Shown piece after piece: positions 48,868 through 58,797 of a DNA stretch of 60,404 nt (the first letter of the stretch is position 1; every line of letters starts with the position of its first letter). A program made the translations under genes and the position numbers. The DNA comes from an uncultured Chlorobiaceae bacterium (GTDB taxonomy: Bacteria; Bacteroidota; Chlorobiia; Chlorobiales; Chlorobiaceae). Below the pieces are notes generated by a model. It had not been told where the DNA came from, ran no database searches, and saw only the letters and a list, made by a program, of their open reading frames with translations. The DNA lies in the NCBI GenBank assembly GCA_903851385.1, contig CAINOC010000042.1:1-60404 (forward strand), in the 5' to 3' direction.

Positions 48868-49636
48868 TATCTCATCGAGCCAGCTTCTTCTTGCCCTGGT
48901 ATTCATCCTTATCGCACAGGCGAGTTCCTTTATCTACCATCTCGGTCTTAACCGTGATATAACTATTGGCACAATCAGGACCTTTGCCCAGCTTTTTTTG
49001 ATGGGATATGTTCTGACCTTTATTTTGAAGAGCTCCAACCCCTTCCTGGTCATGAGTGTTTTCATGGTGATGGTCGTCTCTGCCATGTTTATTATTAAAG
49101 GACGGGTGAAGGAAAAGCAGATCCCCTATATCATTCCGACATTTCTGACCATGCTTGTCAGTTATCTGGCAACTGCGCTCTTTGTTTCCGGACTGGTTAT
49201 CGGCATTACGCCATGGTGGGAACCCCGGTATTTCATTCCTGCAGGAGGCATGGTGATTGGAAATTCAATGTCGGCGCTTGCAATCTCACTTGAACGGATG
49301 TTCAGGGATATGCGGCAGCAGAAAGAGCTTGTTGAAATGAAGCTCTCCCTTGGTGCCAATTACCGTGAAGCCAGTCTTGATATATTCAGGAACGCTGTTA
49401 CTGCCGGCATGATTCCTTCAATCAATGCCATGATGGGTGTCGGCCTTGTTTTTATTCCTGGCATGATGTCAGGTCAGATTCTTGCAGGAACTGATCCGCT
49501 TATCGCCATCCGCTATCAGATTGTCGTTATGCTGATGCTGGTAGGCTCAACGGCGGTCAGTTCCGTGATTGTCATGCTCTTTGTCAGGCGTCGCTGTTTC
49601 GGCAGCGGGGAAGAGGTGTTACTTACTCCCCGCTGA
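48851..49636 (+). CDS. fetB: FetB/YbbM-family (UPF0014) metal export permease
   Basis: A ~261-residue membrane protein with about seven helices. The family signatures RDITIGTIRTFAQLFLMGYVL, GNSMSALAISLERM and AGMIPSINAMMGVGLVFIPGMMSGQILAGTDP are present. The ATG at 48851 starts 17 bases before the end of fetA; the frame extends to 48827. Its last 18 bases overlap the last bases of lgt on the other strand. Confidence 0.85.
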   Translation: MSQIINISSSQLLLALVFILIAQASSFIYHLGLNRDITIGTIRTFAQLFLMGYVLTFILKSSNPFLVMSVFMVMVVSAMFIIKGRVKEKQIPYIIPTFLTMLVSYLATALFVSGLVIGITPWWEPRYFIPAGGMVIGNSMSALAISLERMFRDMRQQKELVEMKLSLGANYREASLDIFRNAVTAGMIPSINAMMGVGLVFIPGMMSGQILAGTDPLIAIRYQIVVMLMLVGSTAVSSVIVMLFVRRRCFGSGEEVLLTPR

Positions 49637-50473
49637 TTTCGCTGAAGCCCGTGAAACAATAAACAACACAATTCCTGCCAGCATCATGATGAAACAAAGT
49701 ACCTGTCCCATGGAGAAATTCAGGAACACAAAGCCAAGCTGGGCATCAGGTTCACGAAAGTATTCGATAAAAAAGCGGACAAACCCATAACTGAAAACGT
49801 AAAGGGATGAAAGAAAGCCGGTAAATGGAGATTTCCTGCGCAGAAGCCAGAGAAGAACAAAAAGCACTATCCCCTCAAAAAATGCTTCATAGAGCTGCGA
49901 AGGATGTCGAAGTTGGTGGGTCGGAGCAAACGGAAAGTACATGCCAATAGCTGAATCGGTCACCCGGCCGTAAAGTTCACCGTTGATGAAGTTCCCAAGA
50001 CGACCAAAGGTATACCCGAGGGGTAGGGATGGAATGAAGAGGTCAAATGTTTCAAAAAAACCAACTTTTCTAGAGCGGGTAAAGGCAAAAACCGCAAGAA
50101 CAACGCCTATTACAGCTCCATGGTAAGACATCCCGGTTATTCCTGCGAAACGACATCCCCCGGGAGTGGACACCCAGGGAAGGAGAGTGCCGAGGGGATC
50201 GGCCAGAAAATCGCTCAGTCCGTAAAAAAGGATATATCCAAGGCGTCCACCTGCAACCACACCGACCATAATCCATGTAAGGGCATCTCCAATAAAAGAG
50301 CGCTCAAAAGGAAGCTTTTCGGAGTAAAGTCGATAATGGGTAAGGAGATAGACAATGGTAAACGCCACAATGTACATCATCCCATACCATCGTACAGCAA
50401 AAGAGCCTGCAGAAAAGATCACAGGATTCATTTGTGACGGCAAATTCTGCCACCAAAACAAAAAATCTGTCAT
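49619..50473 (-). CDS. lgt: Prolipoprotein diacylglyceryl transferase
   Basis: A 284-residue, seven-helix inner-membrane enzyme that adds diacylglycerol to lipoprotein cysteines. The signature GRLGNFINGELYGR, RWYGMMYI near the N-terminus and GMSYHGAVIGV are all visible. It is likely monocistronic and divergent from aclB. Its product would act on the several lipoproteins predicted in this window (24029, 41964, lemA). Confidence 0.95.
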   Translation of the reverse strand: MTDFLFWWQNLPSQMNPVIFSAGSFAVRWYGMMYIVAFTIVYLLTHYRLYSEKLPFERSFIGDALTWIMVGVVAGGRLGYILFYGLSDFLADPLGTLLPWVSTPGGCRFAGITGMSYHGAVIGVVLAVFAFTRSRKVGFFETFDLFIPSLPLGYTFGRLGNFINGELYGRVTDSAIGMYFPFAPTHQLRHPSQLYEAFFEGIVLFVLLWLLRRKSPFTGFLSSLYVFSYGFVRFFIEYFREPDAQLGFVFLNFSMGQVLCFIMMLAGIVLFIVSRASAKSAGSK

Positions 50474-50608
50474 AAACGTTGCTTTTTTATGATTTTGGCA
50501 AATAAAAAATTACAGAGACTTGTATCAAAATAAAATATAGTTAACTTAAAATCTTGCACATTTCTGTGCTTCGTTTTTCTACCCATTAACATACAAACAC
50601 CTAATAGT

Positions 50609-51805
50609 ATGGCTAAAATACTTGAAGGGCCGGCCATGAAGCTATTCAACAAATGGGGCATGCCTGTGCCAAATTATGTTGTAGTCATGGACCCCAATCG
50701 CCTCGAGCAGCTTGGAGAAGCTAATAAATGGTTGAGAGAATCAAAACTCGTTGTTAAAGCGCATGAAGCGATCGGTGGTCGATTCAAGTTGGGACTGGTT
50801 AAACTTGGTCTTAACCTCGAACAAGCTGTTGAGGCCGCAAATGAGATGATCGGACGCGAAATCGGCACTGCTGTTGTCCGCCAGGTTATTATTGCTGAAA
50901 TGCTTGATCATGACGAAGAGTATTATCTTTCCATTGCCGGTAACCGTGACGGGGCCGAACTTCTTCTTTCCAACAAGGGTGGAGTGGATATCGAAGATAA
51001 CTGGGATACCGTTAAAAGGCTTTTTATTCCCCTTGATGAAACTCCAAGTATTGAACGCATTACTGAAGCCGCATTAGAGGCGGGATTTGTAGGGGAAATC
51101 GCTGAACGTGTTGCAAAAATTACATCTCGACTTATACTCTGTTTTGATAACGAAGATGCACAGTCTATAGAGATCAACCCGCTGGTCATACGCAAAAGTG
51201 ACATGCGCTTTGCAGCTCTTGACGCTGTCATGAACGTCGATTGGGATGCCAGGTTCCGCCATCCCGACTGGGATTTCAAACCCGTTTCCGAAATTGGGCG
51301 TCCTTTCACGGAAGCCGAACAGCAGATCATGGAGATCGATGCCCGTATCAAGGGATCGGTCAAGCTGGTTGAAGTTCCGGGCGGCAATATCGCCCTTCTT
51401 ACTGCTGGCGGCGGTGCTTCCGTATTTTATTCTGATGCTGTGGTTGCACGAGGCGGCTCAATTGCCAATTATGCTGAATATTCCGGTGATCCTCCGGACT
51501 GGGCAGTCGAGGCTCTTACTGAAACCATCTGCAGGCTTCCTGACATCAAGCATATCATTGTCGGCGGAGCCATTGCCAATTTTACAGACGTTAAAGCGAC
51601 ATTCAACGGGATTATCAATGGATTCCGGGAGAGCAAATCAAAAGGGTTCCTTGAAAATGTGAAAATCTGGGTACGACGTGGCGGGCCGAATGAAAATCAG
51701 GGCCTTGCCTCGATGAAAAAGCTGCAGGAAGAGGGATTTGACATTCATGTCTATGACCGCAGCATGCCTATGACCGATATCGTCGACCTTGCCATGAATT
51801 CATAA
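50609..51805 (+). CDS. aclB: ATP-citrate lyase, small (beta) subunit
   Basis: A 398-residue ATP-grasp-containing subunit of the reductive TCA cycle enzyme that cleaves citrate into acetyl-CoA and oxaloacetate. The succinyl-CoA-synthetase-like beta fold begins AKILEGPAMKLFNKWGMPVPNY; VKAHEAIGGRFKLGLVKLG is in the nucleotide region and NIALLTAGGGASVFYSDAV in the C-terminal ligase domain. Length equals the Chlorobium AclB. It precedes aclA by about 60 bases. A weak five-base hairpin (GCACA/TGTGC, 50556-50569) lies in its upstream leader. Confidence 0.96.
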   Translation: MAKILEGPAMKLFNKWGMPVPNYVVVMDPNRLEQLGEANKWLRESKLVVKAHEAIGGRFKLGLVKLGLNLEQAVEAANEMIGREIGTAVVRQVIIAEMLDHDEEYYLSIAGNRDGAELLLSNKGGVDIEDNWDTVKRLFIPLDETPSIERITEAALEAGFVGEIAERVAKITSRLILCFDNEDAQSIEINPLVIRKSDMRFAALDAVMNVDWDARFRHPDWDFKPVSEIGRPFTEAEQQIMEIDARIKGSVKLVEVPGGNIALLTAGGGASVFYSDAVVARGGSIANYAEYSGDPPDWAVEALTETICRLPDIKHIIVGGAIANFTDVKATFNGIINGFRESKSKGFLENVKIWVRRGGPNENQGLASMKKLQEEGFDIHVYDRSMPMTDIVDLAMNS

Positions 51806-51867
51806 GGGCGAAAGGGTATCACACATGAACCCCAAGAGAAACTATCTAACTTAAACCGGAAAGAATC

Positions 51868-53700
51868 GTGAGTATTTTAGCAAATCGGGATACACGAGCG
51901 GTCATCATTGGCGGTGTTGCCGGAGTAAATGCAGCAAGGCGGATGGCCCAGTTCGACTTTCTGATCAACAGGCCCCTGACTGTAGAGGCATTTGTTTATC
52001 CGCCGGAAGAAGGTCAGCAGAAAGAGATTTACCGGGGCGGTGAGCTGAACAACGTTACCGTTTATGCCTCGCTCCAGAAAGCGCTCGATGAAAACCCTCT
52101 AATCAATACTGCGCTTATCTACATAGGCGCATCGAGGGCATATCAATCAGCCAAAGAAGCACTTGATTCCAATGGCATCAAGCTGGTTACCATGATTACC
52201 GAAGGTGTGCCTGAAAAGGATGCCAAACGCTTGCGCAAGTATGCACTCGAAAAAGGCAAAATTTTTAACGGACCATCGTCAATCGGCATTATGTCGGCAG
52301 GGGAGTGTCGTCTCGGCGTAATTGGCGGAGAATATAAAAACCTTAAACTTTGTAATCTCTATCGCCCTGGTTCATTCGGCGTTATTACAAAGTCAGGCGG
52401 TCTGTCCAATGAAGCCATGTGGCTTTGCGCTCAGAACGGCAATGGCATTACCTCTGCAGTAGCCATCGGCGGAGATTCGTATCCCGGTACGGACTTTGTC
52501 ACCTATCTCCAGATGTTCGAAAACGATCCCGAAACAAAAGCTGTTGTTATTGTCGGTGAAGTAGGCGGTACGCTTGAGGAAGAAGCCGCAGAATGGTTAG
52601 GTGCCGAAAAACGGCGGATCAAGGTCATTGCAGCTATTGGCGGAACCTGCCAGGACGTATTGCCGCAGGGAATGAAATTCGGGCATGCCGGTGCAAAGGA
52701 AGGTAAAAAAGGCCTTGGTTCCGCACGCTCTAAAATAAATGCTCTTCGTGAAGCCGGCGCATACGTGCCTGACACATTCGGTGGGCTGAGCAAGGCAATC
52801 AAGCAGGTATACCAGGAACTTCAGGCAACAGGTATTATCAGTCCAGAGCCCGAAATTGACGAGAAACTGCTTCCGGAACTACCACCGAGTGTGCAGGAAA
52901 TCATGAAACAGGGCGAGGTAATTGTAGAACCCCTGATTCGCACCACCATTTCCGACGATCGGGGAGAAGAGCCTCGTTACGTTGGCTATGCCGCATCTGA
53001 ACTTTGCGAGAAAGGATATGGAATCGAGGATGTTATCGCTCTCTTGTGGAACAAGAAACTTCCGTCCAAAGAAGAGTCTGAAATCATCAAGCGCATTATC
53101 ATGATTTCAGCCGATCACGGACCGGCAGTTTCGGGTGCATTCGGCGCCATTATTGCTGCCTGTGCCGGCATTGACCTGCCACAGGCCGTTTCTGCCGGTA
53201 TGACCATGATAGGCCCGAGATTCGGTGGTGCAGTTACCAACGCAGGTAAGTATTTCAAGTATGGTGTCAAGGAGTATCCTAATGATATTCCGGGATTTCT
53301 TGCATGGATGAAGCAGAACCACGGCCCGGTTCCCGGTATTGGACACAGGGTGAAGAGTTTGAAAAATCCTGATAAACGGGTGAAGTATCTGGTTGAATAT
53401 GTAAAAAACCAGACAACGCTTCACACACCGTGTCTTGATTACGCACTTGAGGTTGAAAAGATCACCACGTCCAAAAAGGATAATCTTATCCTTAATGTTG
53501 ATGGAACAATCGGTTGTATTCTTGTCGACCTTGATTTCCCCGAATTCTCACTGAACGGTTTCTTCGTTCTGGCACGCACGATTGGTATGATTGGCCACTG
53601 GATCGATCAGAACAATCAGAATGCACGTCTGATCAGACTTTACGACTACCTGATCAACTATGCCGTCAAAGAAGAACGTGAAGTGCCGGAGAAAAAGTAG
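51868..53700 (+). CDS. aclA: ATP-citrate lyase, large (alpha) subunit
   Basis: A 610-residue subunit combining a CoA-ligase-type N-terminal part and a citrate-synthase-like C-terminal part. The phosphorylated histidine is His273 in FGHAGAKEG, the same number as in Chlorobium AclA. The citrate-synthase module shows DHGPAVSGAFGA, GPRFGGAVTNAG and GIGHRVKSLKNPD. GTG is the start codon, following a GGAAAGA ribosome-binding site. It ends 40 bases before a strong terminator. Together with aclB it identifies the organism as a reductive-TCA autotroph. Confidence 0.97.
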   Translation: MSILANRDTRAVIIGGVAGVNAARRMAQFDFLINRPLTVEAFVYPPEEGQQKEIYRGGELNNVTVYASLQKALDENPLINTALIYIGASRAYQSAKEALDSNGIKLVTMITEGVPEKDAKRLRKYALEKGKIFNGPSSIGIMSAGECRLGVIGGEYKNLKLCNLYRPGSFGVITKSGGLSNEAMWLCAQNGNGITSAVAIGGDSYPGTDFVTYLQMFENDPETKAVVIVGEVGGTLEEEAAEWLGAEKRRIKVIAAIGGTCQDVLPQGMKFGHAGAKEGKKGLGSARSKINALREAGAYVPDTFGGLSKAIKQVYQELQATGIISPEPEIDEKLLPELPPSVQEIMKQGEVIVEPLIRTTISDDRGEEPRYVGYAASELCEKGYGIEDVIALLWNKKLPSKEESEIIKRIIMISADHGPAVSGAFGAIIAACAGIDLPQAVSAGMTMIGPRFGGAVTNAGKYFKYGVKEYPNDIPGFLAWMKQNHGPVPGIGHRVKSLKNPDKRVKYLVEYVKNQTTLHTPCLDYALEVEKITTSKKDNLILNVDGTIGCILVDLDFPEFSLNGFFVLARTIGMIGHWIDQNNQNARLIRLYDYLINYAVKEEREVPEKK

Positions 53701-53739
53701 GTATTGCGGCTCAGCACTATACAGTGATCAATTCTCATG

Positions 53740-53773
53740 AAAAAAGGCAGGAACTCTAATTCCTGCCTTTTTT
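53740..53773 (+). terminator. Rho-independent terminator of aclBA
   Basis: A perfect stem of GGCAGGAA and TTCCTGCC with a six-base loop (CTCTAA), flanked by A6 before and T6 after. It ends the acl operon. Confidence 0.9.
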
Positions 53774-54052
53774 CTTTTCCTCGTGCTATAATTTTGCGAA
53801 TTGCTGTGCTATTGTAAAAACCAGTAACATATTTTATTTTAAATGAATAGAGGAAAAATGACAAAATGTCGGCTAATATTTTTTTAATAATAATGGGCTT
53901 TACGCATTTTGTATTTTGTAACTACCGATAATTACGTTAAACTTGACAATCAAATCAGCCAATGGTTGGCTGATGGTTACTCAAGTGATTTGTGCTTTGA
54001 TTACTTGCCTGTATCTCTTTCTATCAATGCACACGTTTACTGAGATTAAACA
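53774..54052. other. Leader region upstream of the RRM protein gene
   Basis: About 280 AT-rich bases (350 counting from the aclA stop) with no gene I can support. It holds a perfect hairpin at 53954-53974 preceded by TTGACA at 53943. A long leader of this kind is common for cold-shock-type genes, but I can only say the hairpin exists. Confidence 0.45.
53954..53974. promoter_or_regulatory. Perfect inverted repeat upstream of rbp
   Basis: ATCAGCCAA and TTGGCTGAT form a nine-base perfect inverted repeat around TGG, about 80 bases before the RRM gene. It follows TTGACA (53943-53948) directly, so it lies where a -10 region would be expected; it may be an operator or an RNA hairpin in the leader. 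Confidence 0.5.
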
Positions 54053-54325
54053 ATGAATATTTACATCGGCAATTTGGCTTACACAGTTACAGAAGATGAT
54101 CTTCGTGATGCTTTCTCCGAATTTGGAGAGGTCGCAAACGCAAGCATCATCAACGATAAATTTTCAGGCCGTTCCAAGGGCTTTGGATTTGTTGAAATGC
54201 CAAAGGACAGCGAAGCAAGTGAAGCTATTGAATCACTGAATGGCAAAGAGTTGAATGGCCGTACTGTTACGGTTAATGAAGCCAAGCCACGCGAAGAAAG
54301 AGCACCAAGAAGAGATCGTTACTAA
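54053..54325 (+). CDS. RNA-binding protein with one RRM domain
   Basis: A 90-residue protein consisting of a single RRM: RNP2 is IYIGNL at the start, RNP1 is KGFGFVEM at ~43-50, and a short basic tail (REERAPRRDRY) follows. This is the cyanobacterial/Chlorobi Rbp type, often induced by cold. Monocistronic with its own terminator. Confidence 0.92.
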   Translation: MNIYIGNLAYTVTEDDLRDAFSEFGEVANASIINDKFSGRSKGFGFVEMPKDSEASEAIESLNGKELNGRTVTVNEAKPREERAPRRDRY

Positions 54326-54342
54326 GATTTTCGATTTTTAGT

Positions 54343-54382
54343 AAAAGCCAGACAGAATGCAAGTTTTGTCTGGCTTTTTTTT
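54343..54382. terminator. Rho-independent terminator, rbp / aldo-keto reductase
   Basis: AAAAGCCAGACA and TGTCTGGCTTTT pair around a 12-base loop, followed by more T residues. It serves rbp (+) and, since the 5' arm begins with an A-run, possibly also the convergent aldo/keto reductase whose stop is 14 bases away. Confidence 0.88.
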
Positions 54383-54395
54383 GTTTAGCCGATGT

Positions 54396-55400
<1,005 letters not shown>

Positions 55401-55715
55401 AGTAATAATTCTCCTTTTTTTATCTTTATTCTTCTTCGTTTCATGCACGTTTCCCAGCCCTCAGTGTCATGTTCAAGAAAGACCCTTGTTTAAAGAGGAG
55501 CTTTTTTATTATATACACTGTCATATTGGCGATAAATACCTTTCAGGATGTCTTCAGCCGGCTGAATCAGGTTATATTCTTTTTTGATGCTTGAATAGGT
55601 GCTGTATGAAGTGTTAGCGACAATGTCCGGATGAATACTTGTTGAGAAGCTGTTTACTGAAGAGGGATGCTGCTGAAGACTTCATTCCCTCATGAATATA
55701 AATTGAAAAGACTTT
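55401..55715. other. Intergenic region between aldo/keto reductase and methyltransferase
   Basis: About 315 bases between divergent genes. Apart from the ribosome-binding site of the reductase and the possible remnant at 55490-55681, nothing is evident. Confidence 0.5.
55490..55681 (-). pseudogene. Possible gene remnant (63 codons, no start codon)
   Basis: The minus strand has an open frame of 63 codons, from a TGA at 55682-55684 to TAA at 55490. It contains no ATG, GTG or TTG. The predicted peptide has ordinary protein composition (e.g. DIVANTSYSTYSSIKKEYNL, AEDILKGIYRQYDSVYN) and could be the C-terminus of a decayed gene. I do not recognise the family. A second frame just upstream (ATG at about 55692) also reads 20-odd codons. 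Chance openness is quite possible. Confidence 0.22.
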
Positions 55716-56234
55716 ATGCGTAAAAAAATACTGTTTCTGAAAAAATATTTGAAAAACCCGCAAACCGTTGGGTCAGTCATACCCTCTTCCGAATTTTTGG
55801 GAAAAGCTATATACAAATCAGTCAAAGAGCTGGATCAGGCGACTGTCATTGAAATCGGTGCTGGAACAGGTGCTTTAACACAGTATATATCAAGCTTAAA
55901 CCCTGTATTAGTTGAAATTGACAAGGAATTCTGTGTCTTGCTGAAACAAAATTATCCTCATTTAAACGTTGTCAATTCCTGCGCATTGGAGCAGCTGAAA
56001 AAGATTGACGAACGGGTTGGGCTGGTTGTTTCCATTCCTCTGATTAACAATCCATTCAAATTATCATTTATTCCGCTGTTAAATGATCTTTACGGCAAGG
56101 GATTATTAAAATGGTGCGTTATATTTACTTACGGTCTGACTGATCCTTTGGGGGAAGTAAATTTCGAAAGCAAAAAACGGAAGCGATTTGTTCTGCAAAA
56201 CATTCCTCCCGCCCATGTCTGGGTTTACTCATAA
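55716..56234 (+). CDS. Class I SAM-dependent methyltransferase (PmtA/KsgA-like fold)
   Basis: A 172-residue methyltransferase. The SAM-binding motif I is VIEIGAGTGALTQYI, motif II is VLVEIDKEF and motif IV-like VVSIPLINNPFK. The N-terminal NPQTVGSVIPSSEFLGKAI matches the NP-x-x-VG(S/A)-x-x-PSS pattern of PmtA-type phospholipid N-methyltransferases, which are slightly longer (~200). The substrate may thus be a phospholipid head group, but an rRNA-like substrate cannot be ruled out. It stands alone before prc copy 2. Confidence 0.72.
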   Translation: MRKKILFLKKYLKNPQTVGSVIPSSEFLGKAIYKSVKELDQATVIEIGAGTGALTQYISSLNPVLVEIDKEFCVLLKQNYPHLNVVNSCALEQLKKIDERVGLVVSIPLINNPFKLSFIPLLNDLYGKGLLKWCVIFTYGLTDPLGEVNFESKKRKRFVLQNIPPAHVWVYS

Positions 56235-56348
56235 TCAGTTTTACGGGTTATATTTTTTTTACTCTTTGCATGTAACACATCCCTGATATTCTAAACAGAG
56301 AGAACAGTTTTGATGTGCCGGTATAACTATTGTTCATCAAGTCAAAAC

Positions 56349-58367
56349 ATGTTAAAAAAAAGTCTGCTTGTTCTTGCCGTTTTTATGGGGTGTACTTTTC
56401 CCGTTCCTGCCGGAACTGCTGCCACCTCATCATCAATCAAAGCCACAACAACCCTCAAGCCGACCGCGGCTGAGGATGAGGCCTGTAAATATATTACCCA
56501 ATATTTACAGCATAATCATTACCGGAAAGTATCGGTTAATGACTCTCTTTCAACAGAGATATTCAATCGATATATCGATAATCTTGACGCCAGCAGAAGC
56601 TATTTTCTGGCCAGCGATATCGAAAGTCTTAGAAAGGATTATGGGTCCAGGATGGATGATGAATTTCTTGCCGGTCAGGCAGATGCGGGATTTGCTATAT
56701 ATAACAGGTTTCTCGGTCGGGCAAAAGAGAAAATGCTGTTTATGAGGGCTGCAATTGACACAGCTCATTTTAATTTTGCAGCACCAGATACTCTTGCTCT
56801 GGAACTCAAGGGTCAAAAATGGCCTTCAAGCGCAACAAATCTGACCGATCGCTGGAAAAAAGAGCTGAAATATCAATGGCTTAACCTTAAATACTCTGGA
56901 GAAAGCAACAAATCCATTCGCAGTGCCCTTATCAAAAGTTTCAGGAGCAGGCTCAACGTTCTGAACCATCAGAAGCCTGATGATGCCTTTCAGGCCTATA
57001 TCAATGCCTTGGCAACATCGTTCGATCCGCATACAAGCTATTTTTCTCCCGAAGAGTACGAAAACTTCCAGATTGACATGAGTCGTTCTCTTGAAGGAAT
57101 CGGAGCTAAATTGCAGACTGAAGCTGAATATACCGTAGTTAATGAAGTCATTCCCGGAGGCCCTGCATTCAAGAGCAATCTTTTGAGAAAAGGTGATAAA
57201 ATTGTTGGTGTCGGACAGGGTAAAACAGCAGAGATTGTTGATGTCACTGGATGGAGAATCAATGATGTTGTCAAACGTATCCGTGGTAAAAAGGGCACGA
57301 TCGTTCGACTGAAAATTATTCCCTCAAGTCATGCAGGTCGTGGCCCTGAAAAAATTATTCAACTCTTGCGAGACAAGGTTGATCTGGAGGAACAGGCTGC
57401 AAAGAAAACCATCATTCAAGAGGGTAGCAAGAAAATCGGCATTATTACCATACCATCATTTTACCTTGACTTCGAAGGTCAGCAAAAGAATACCACCAAT
57501 TACGCCAGCACCAGCCGTGATGTAAGCCGTATTCTGAATGAATTGAAAGCTGAGCATGTTGACGGTATTGTTATCGATGTTCGCAACAACGGCGGAGGTT
57601 CTCTCGAAGAGGCTGTAAACGTGACCGGACTGTTTATACCAGGCGGCCCCGTGGTACAGATCAGCAATTCAAATGGAGCCAATTCGGTACTCAATGCCCA
57701 GGACACCCGCCAACAGTATAGCGGGCCCCTTGCGGTGCTGGTTAACCGTTACAGTGCCTCCGCTTCTGAAATATTTGCTGCTGCAATCCAGGATTACGGT
57801 CGTGGTGTTATCATCGGAGAGAGAACGTTTGGGAAGGGTACCGTTCAAAGTATCATCAAAATTGTACGTCCGATCACCTTTTATGAAAAGTCACCTGATC
57901 TTGGAGAGATAAAGCTCACCATCGCCAAATTTTACCGGATATCCGGGGGAAGCACGCAGCACAAGGGCGTTGTGCCCGACATTACCATGCCCTCCATGAT
58001 CGACACTGCAACTGTTGGAGAGGATACTTATACCAGCAGTCTTCCATGGAGTACAATCACGTCGGCAATCTATCATCCAACAGCAGAGATCAACCTTGAA
58101 AAAATAAGCCTGCTCCGTGAAAAAGAAGCAGTGCGGGCATCTAAAAACACACCTTATCAGACCTATCTGCATGATTTGAGTACACTTGACCATATCCGCA
58201 AAAAAAAGTCAGTATCACTTCAGGACTCAGCGTTTAAATCGGAAATAGAAACTATTAAAAAGATTGAAAAGCAGTGGGTACCGGAACAGAATACTACAAA
58301 GGATATCAGCAAGGACGTACTGCTCAATGAAGCAGCAGGTGTTGTTGCCGATCTCACAACATTGTAA
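56349..58367 (+). CDS. prc: Carboxy-terminal processing protease Prc/Tsp (copy 2)
   Basis: A ~672-residue paralogue of the protein at 3989-6058 with the same domains: signal peptide (MLKKSLLVLAVFMGCTFPVPAG), Tsp N-terminal domain, PDZ, S41 core and C-terminal domain. With the ATG at 56349 the Ser471/Lys496 dyad falls at exactly the same residue numbers as in copy 1, which supports this start over TTG 56310 or ATG 56313. Long stretches such as [12 protein letters not shown] and [11 protein letters not shown] are identical. It is followed by tatA, so a link to the envelope export machinery is possible. Confidence 0.93.
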   Translation: MLKKSLLVLAVFMGCTFPVPAGTAATSSSIKATTTLKPTAAEDEACKYITQYLQHNHYRKVSVNDSLSTEIFNRYIDNLDASRSYFLASDIESLRKDYGSRMDDEFLAGQADAGFAIYNRFLGRAKEKMLFMRAAIDTAHFNFAAPDTLALELKGQKWPSSATNLTDRWKKELKYQWLNLKYSGESNKSIRSALIKSFRSRLNVLNHQKPDDAFQAYINALATSFDPHTSYFSPEEYENFQIDMSRSLEGIGAKLQTEAEYTVVNEVIPGGPAFKSNLLRKGDKIVGVGQGKTAEIVDVTGWRINDVVKRIRGKKGTIVRLKIIPSSHAGRGPEKIIQLLRDKVDLEEQAAKKTIIQEGSKKIGIITIPSFYLDFEGQQKNTTNYASTSRDVSRILNELKAEHVDGIVIDVRNNGGGSLEEAVNVTGLFIPGGPVVQISNSNGANSVLNAQDTRQQYSGPLAVLVNRYSASASEIFAAAIQDYGRGVIIGERTFGKGTVQSIIKIVRPITFYEKSPDLGEIKLTIAKFYRISGGSTQHKGVVPDITMPSMIDTATVGEDTYTSSLPWSTITSAIYHPTAEINLEKISLLREKEAVRASKNTPYQTYLHDLSTLDHIRKKKSVSLQDSAFKSEIETIKKIEKQWVPEQNTTKDISKDVLLNEAAGVVADLTTL

Positions 58368-58505
58368 GTAGGGGAGGGAGGTTGCCGACGTTGTATGTGA
58401 AGGACTCTGGCTGGGAAAATATCTTTTGTTTTAGAGCTGGTTTCAATTGTATATTTTCTGAGCATCAAGAGATTTATTGATTAACTAACGAGAGGGGATT
58501 TTGAT

Positions 58506-58751
58506 ATGTTTGGTTTGGGAGGACAGGAATTACTGCTTATTCTTTTTGTTGTGCTGCTGTTTTTCGGCCCTCAAAAATTGCCGGAACTGATGCGAGGCCT
58601 CGGTAAAGGCATGAAGGAATTTAAAAAGGCACAGGCTGACCTTGAAGACGAATTCCATAAAGCCGTCGAGACCCCTGAGCCGCCGAAAAAACCTGTAGAG
58701 ACAGCCGCTTCAAAAAAAGAAGATGAAGTTTCATCTGGAAAATCATCATAA
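58506..58751 (+). CDS. tatA: Sec-independent translocase protein TatA/E
   Basis: An 81-residue protein with one N-terminal transmembrane helix (LLLILFVVLLFF), the FGPQKLPEL hinge (FG-x-x-K/R-L-P) and an amphipathic helix (LMRGLGKGMKEFKKAQADL), followed by a charged, proline-containing tail. It forms the pore of the twin-arginine pathway with TatC, whose gene is not in the window. GAGAGGGG precedes the ATG as ribosome-binding site. Confidence 0.93.
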   Translation: MFGLGGQELLLILFVVLLFFGPQKLPELMRGLGKGMKEFKKAQADLEDEFHKAVETPEPPKKPVETAASKKEDEVSSGKSS

Positions 58752-58797
58752 TACGCATGTCAGACAACGGTATTAATAAAAGTTAGGAGAGATATTC

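Noticed and set aside
53851-53890. Mini-ORF (14 codons) with AGAGGAAAA upstream of the RRM gene
   Set aside because: Too short and in AT-rich DNA; nothing supports it beyond chance.
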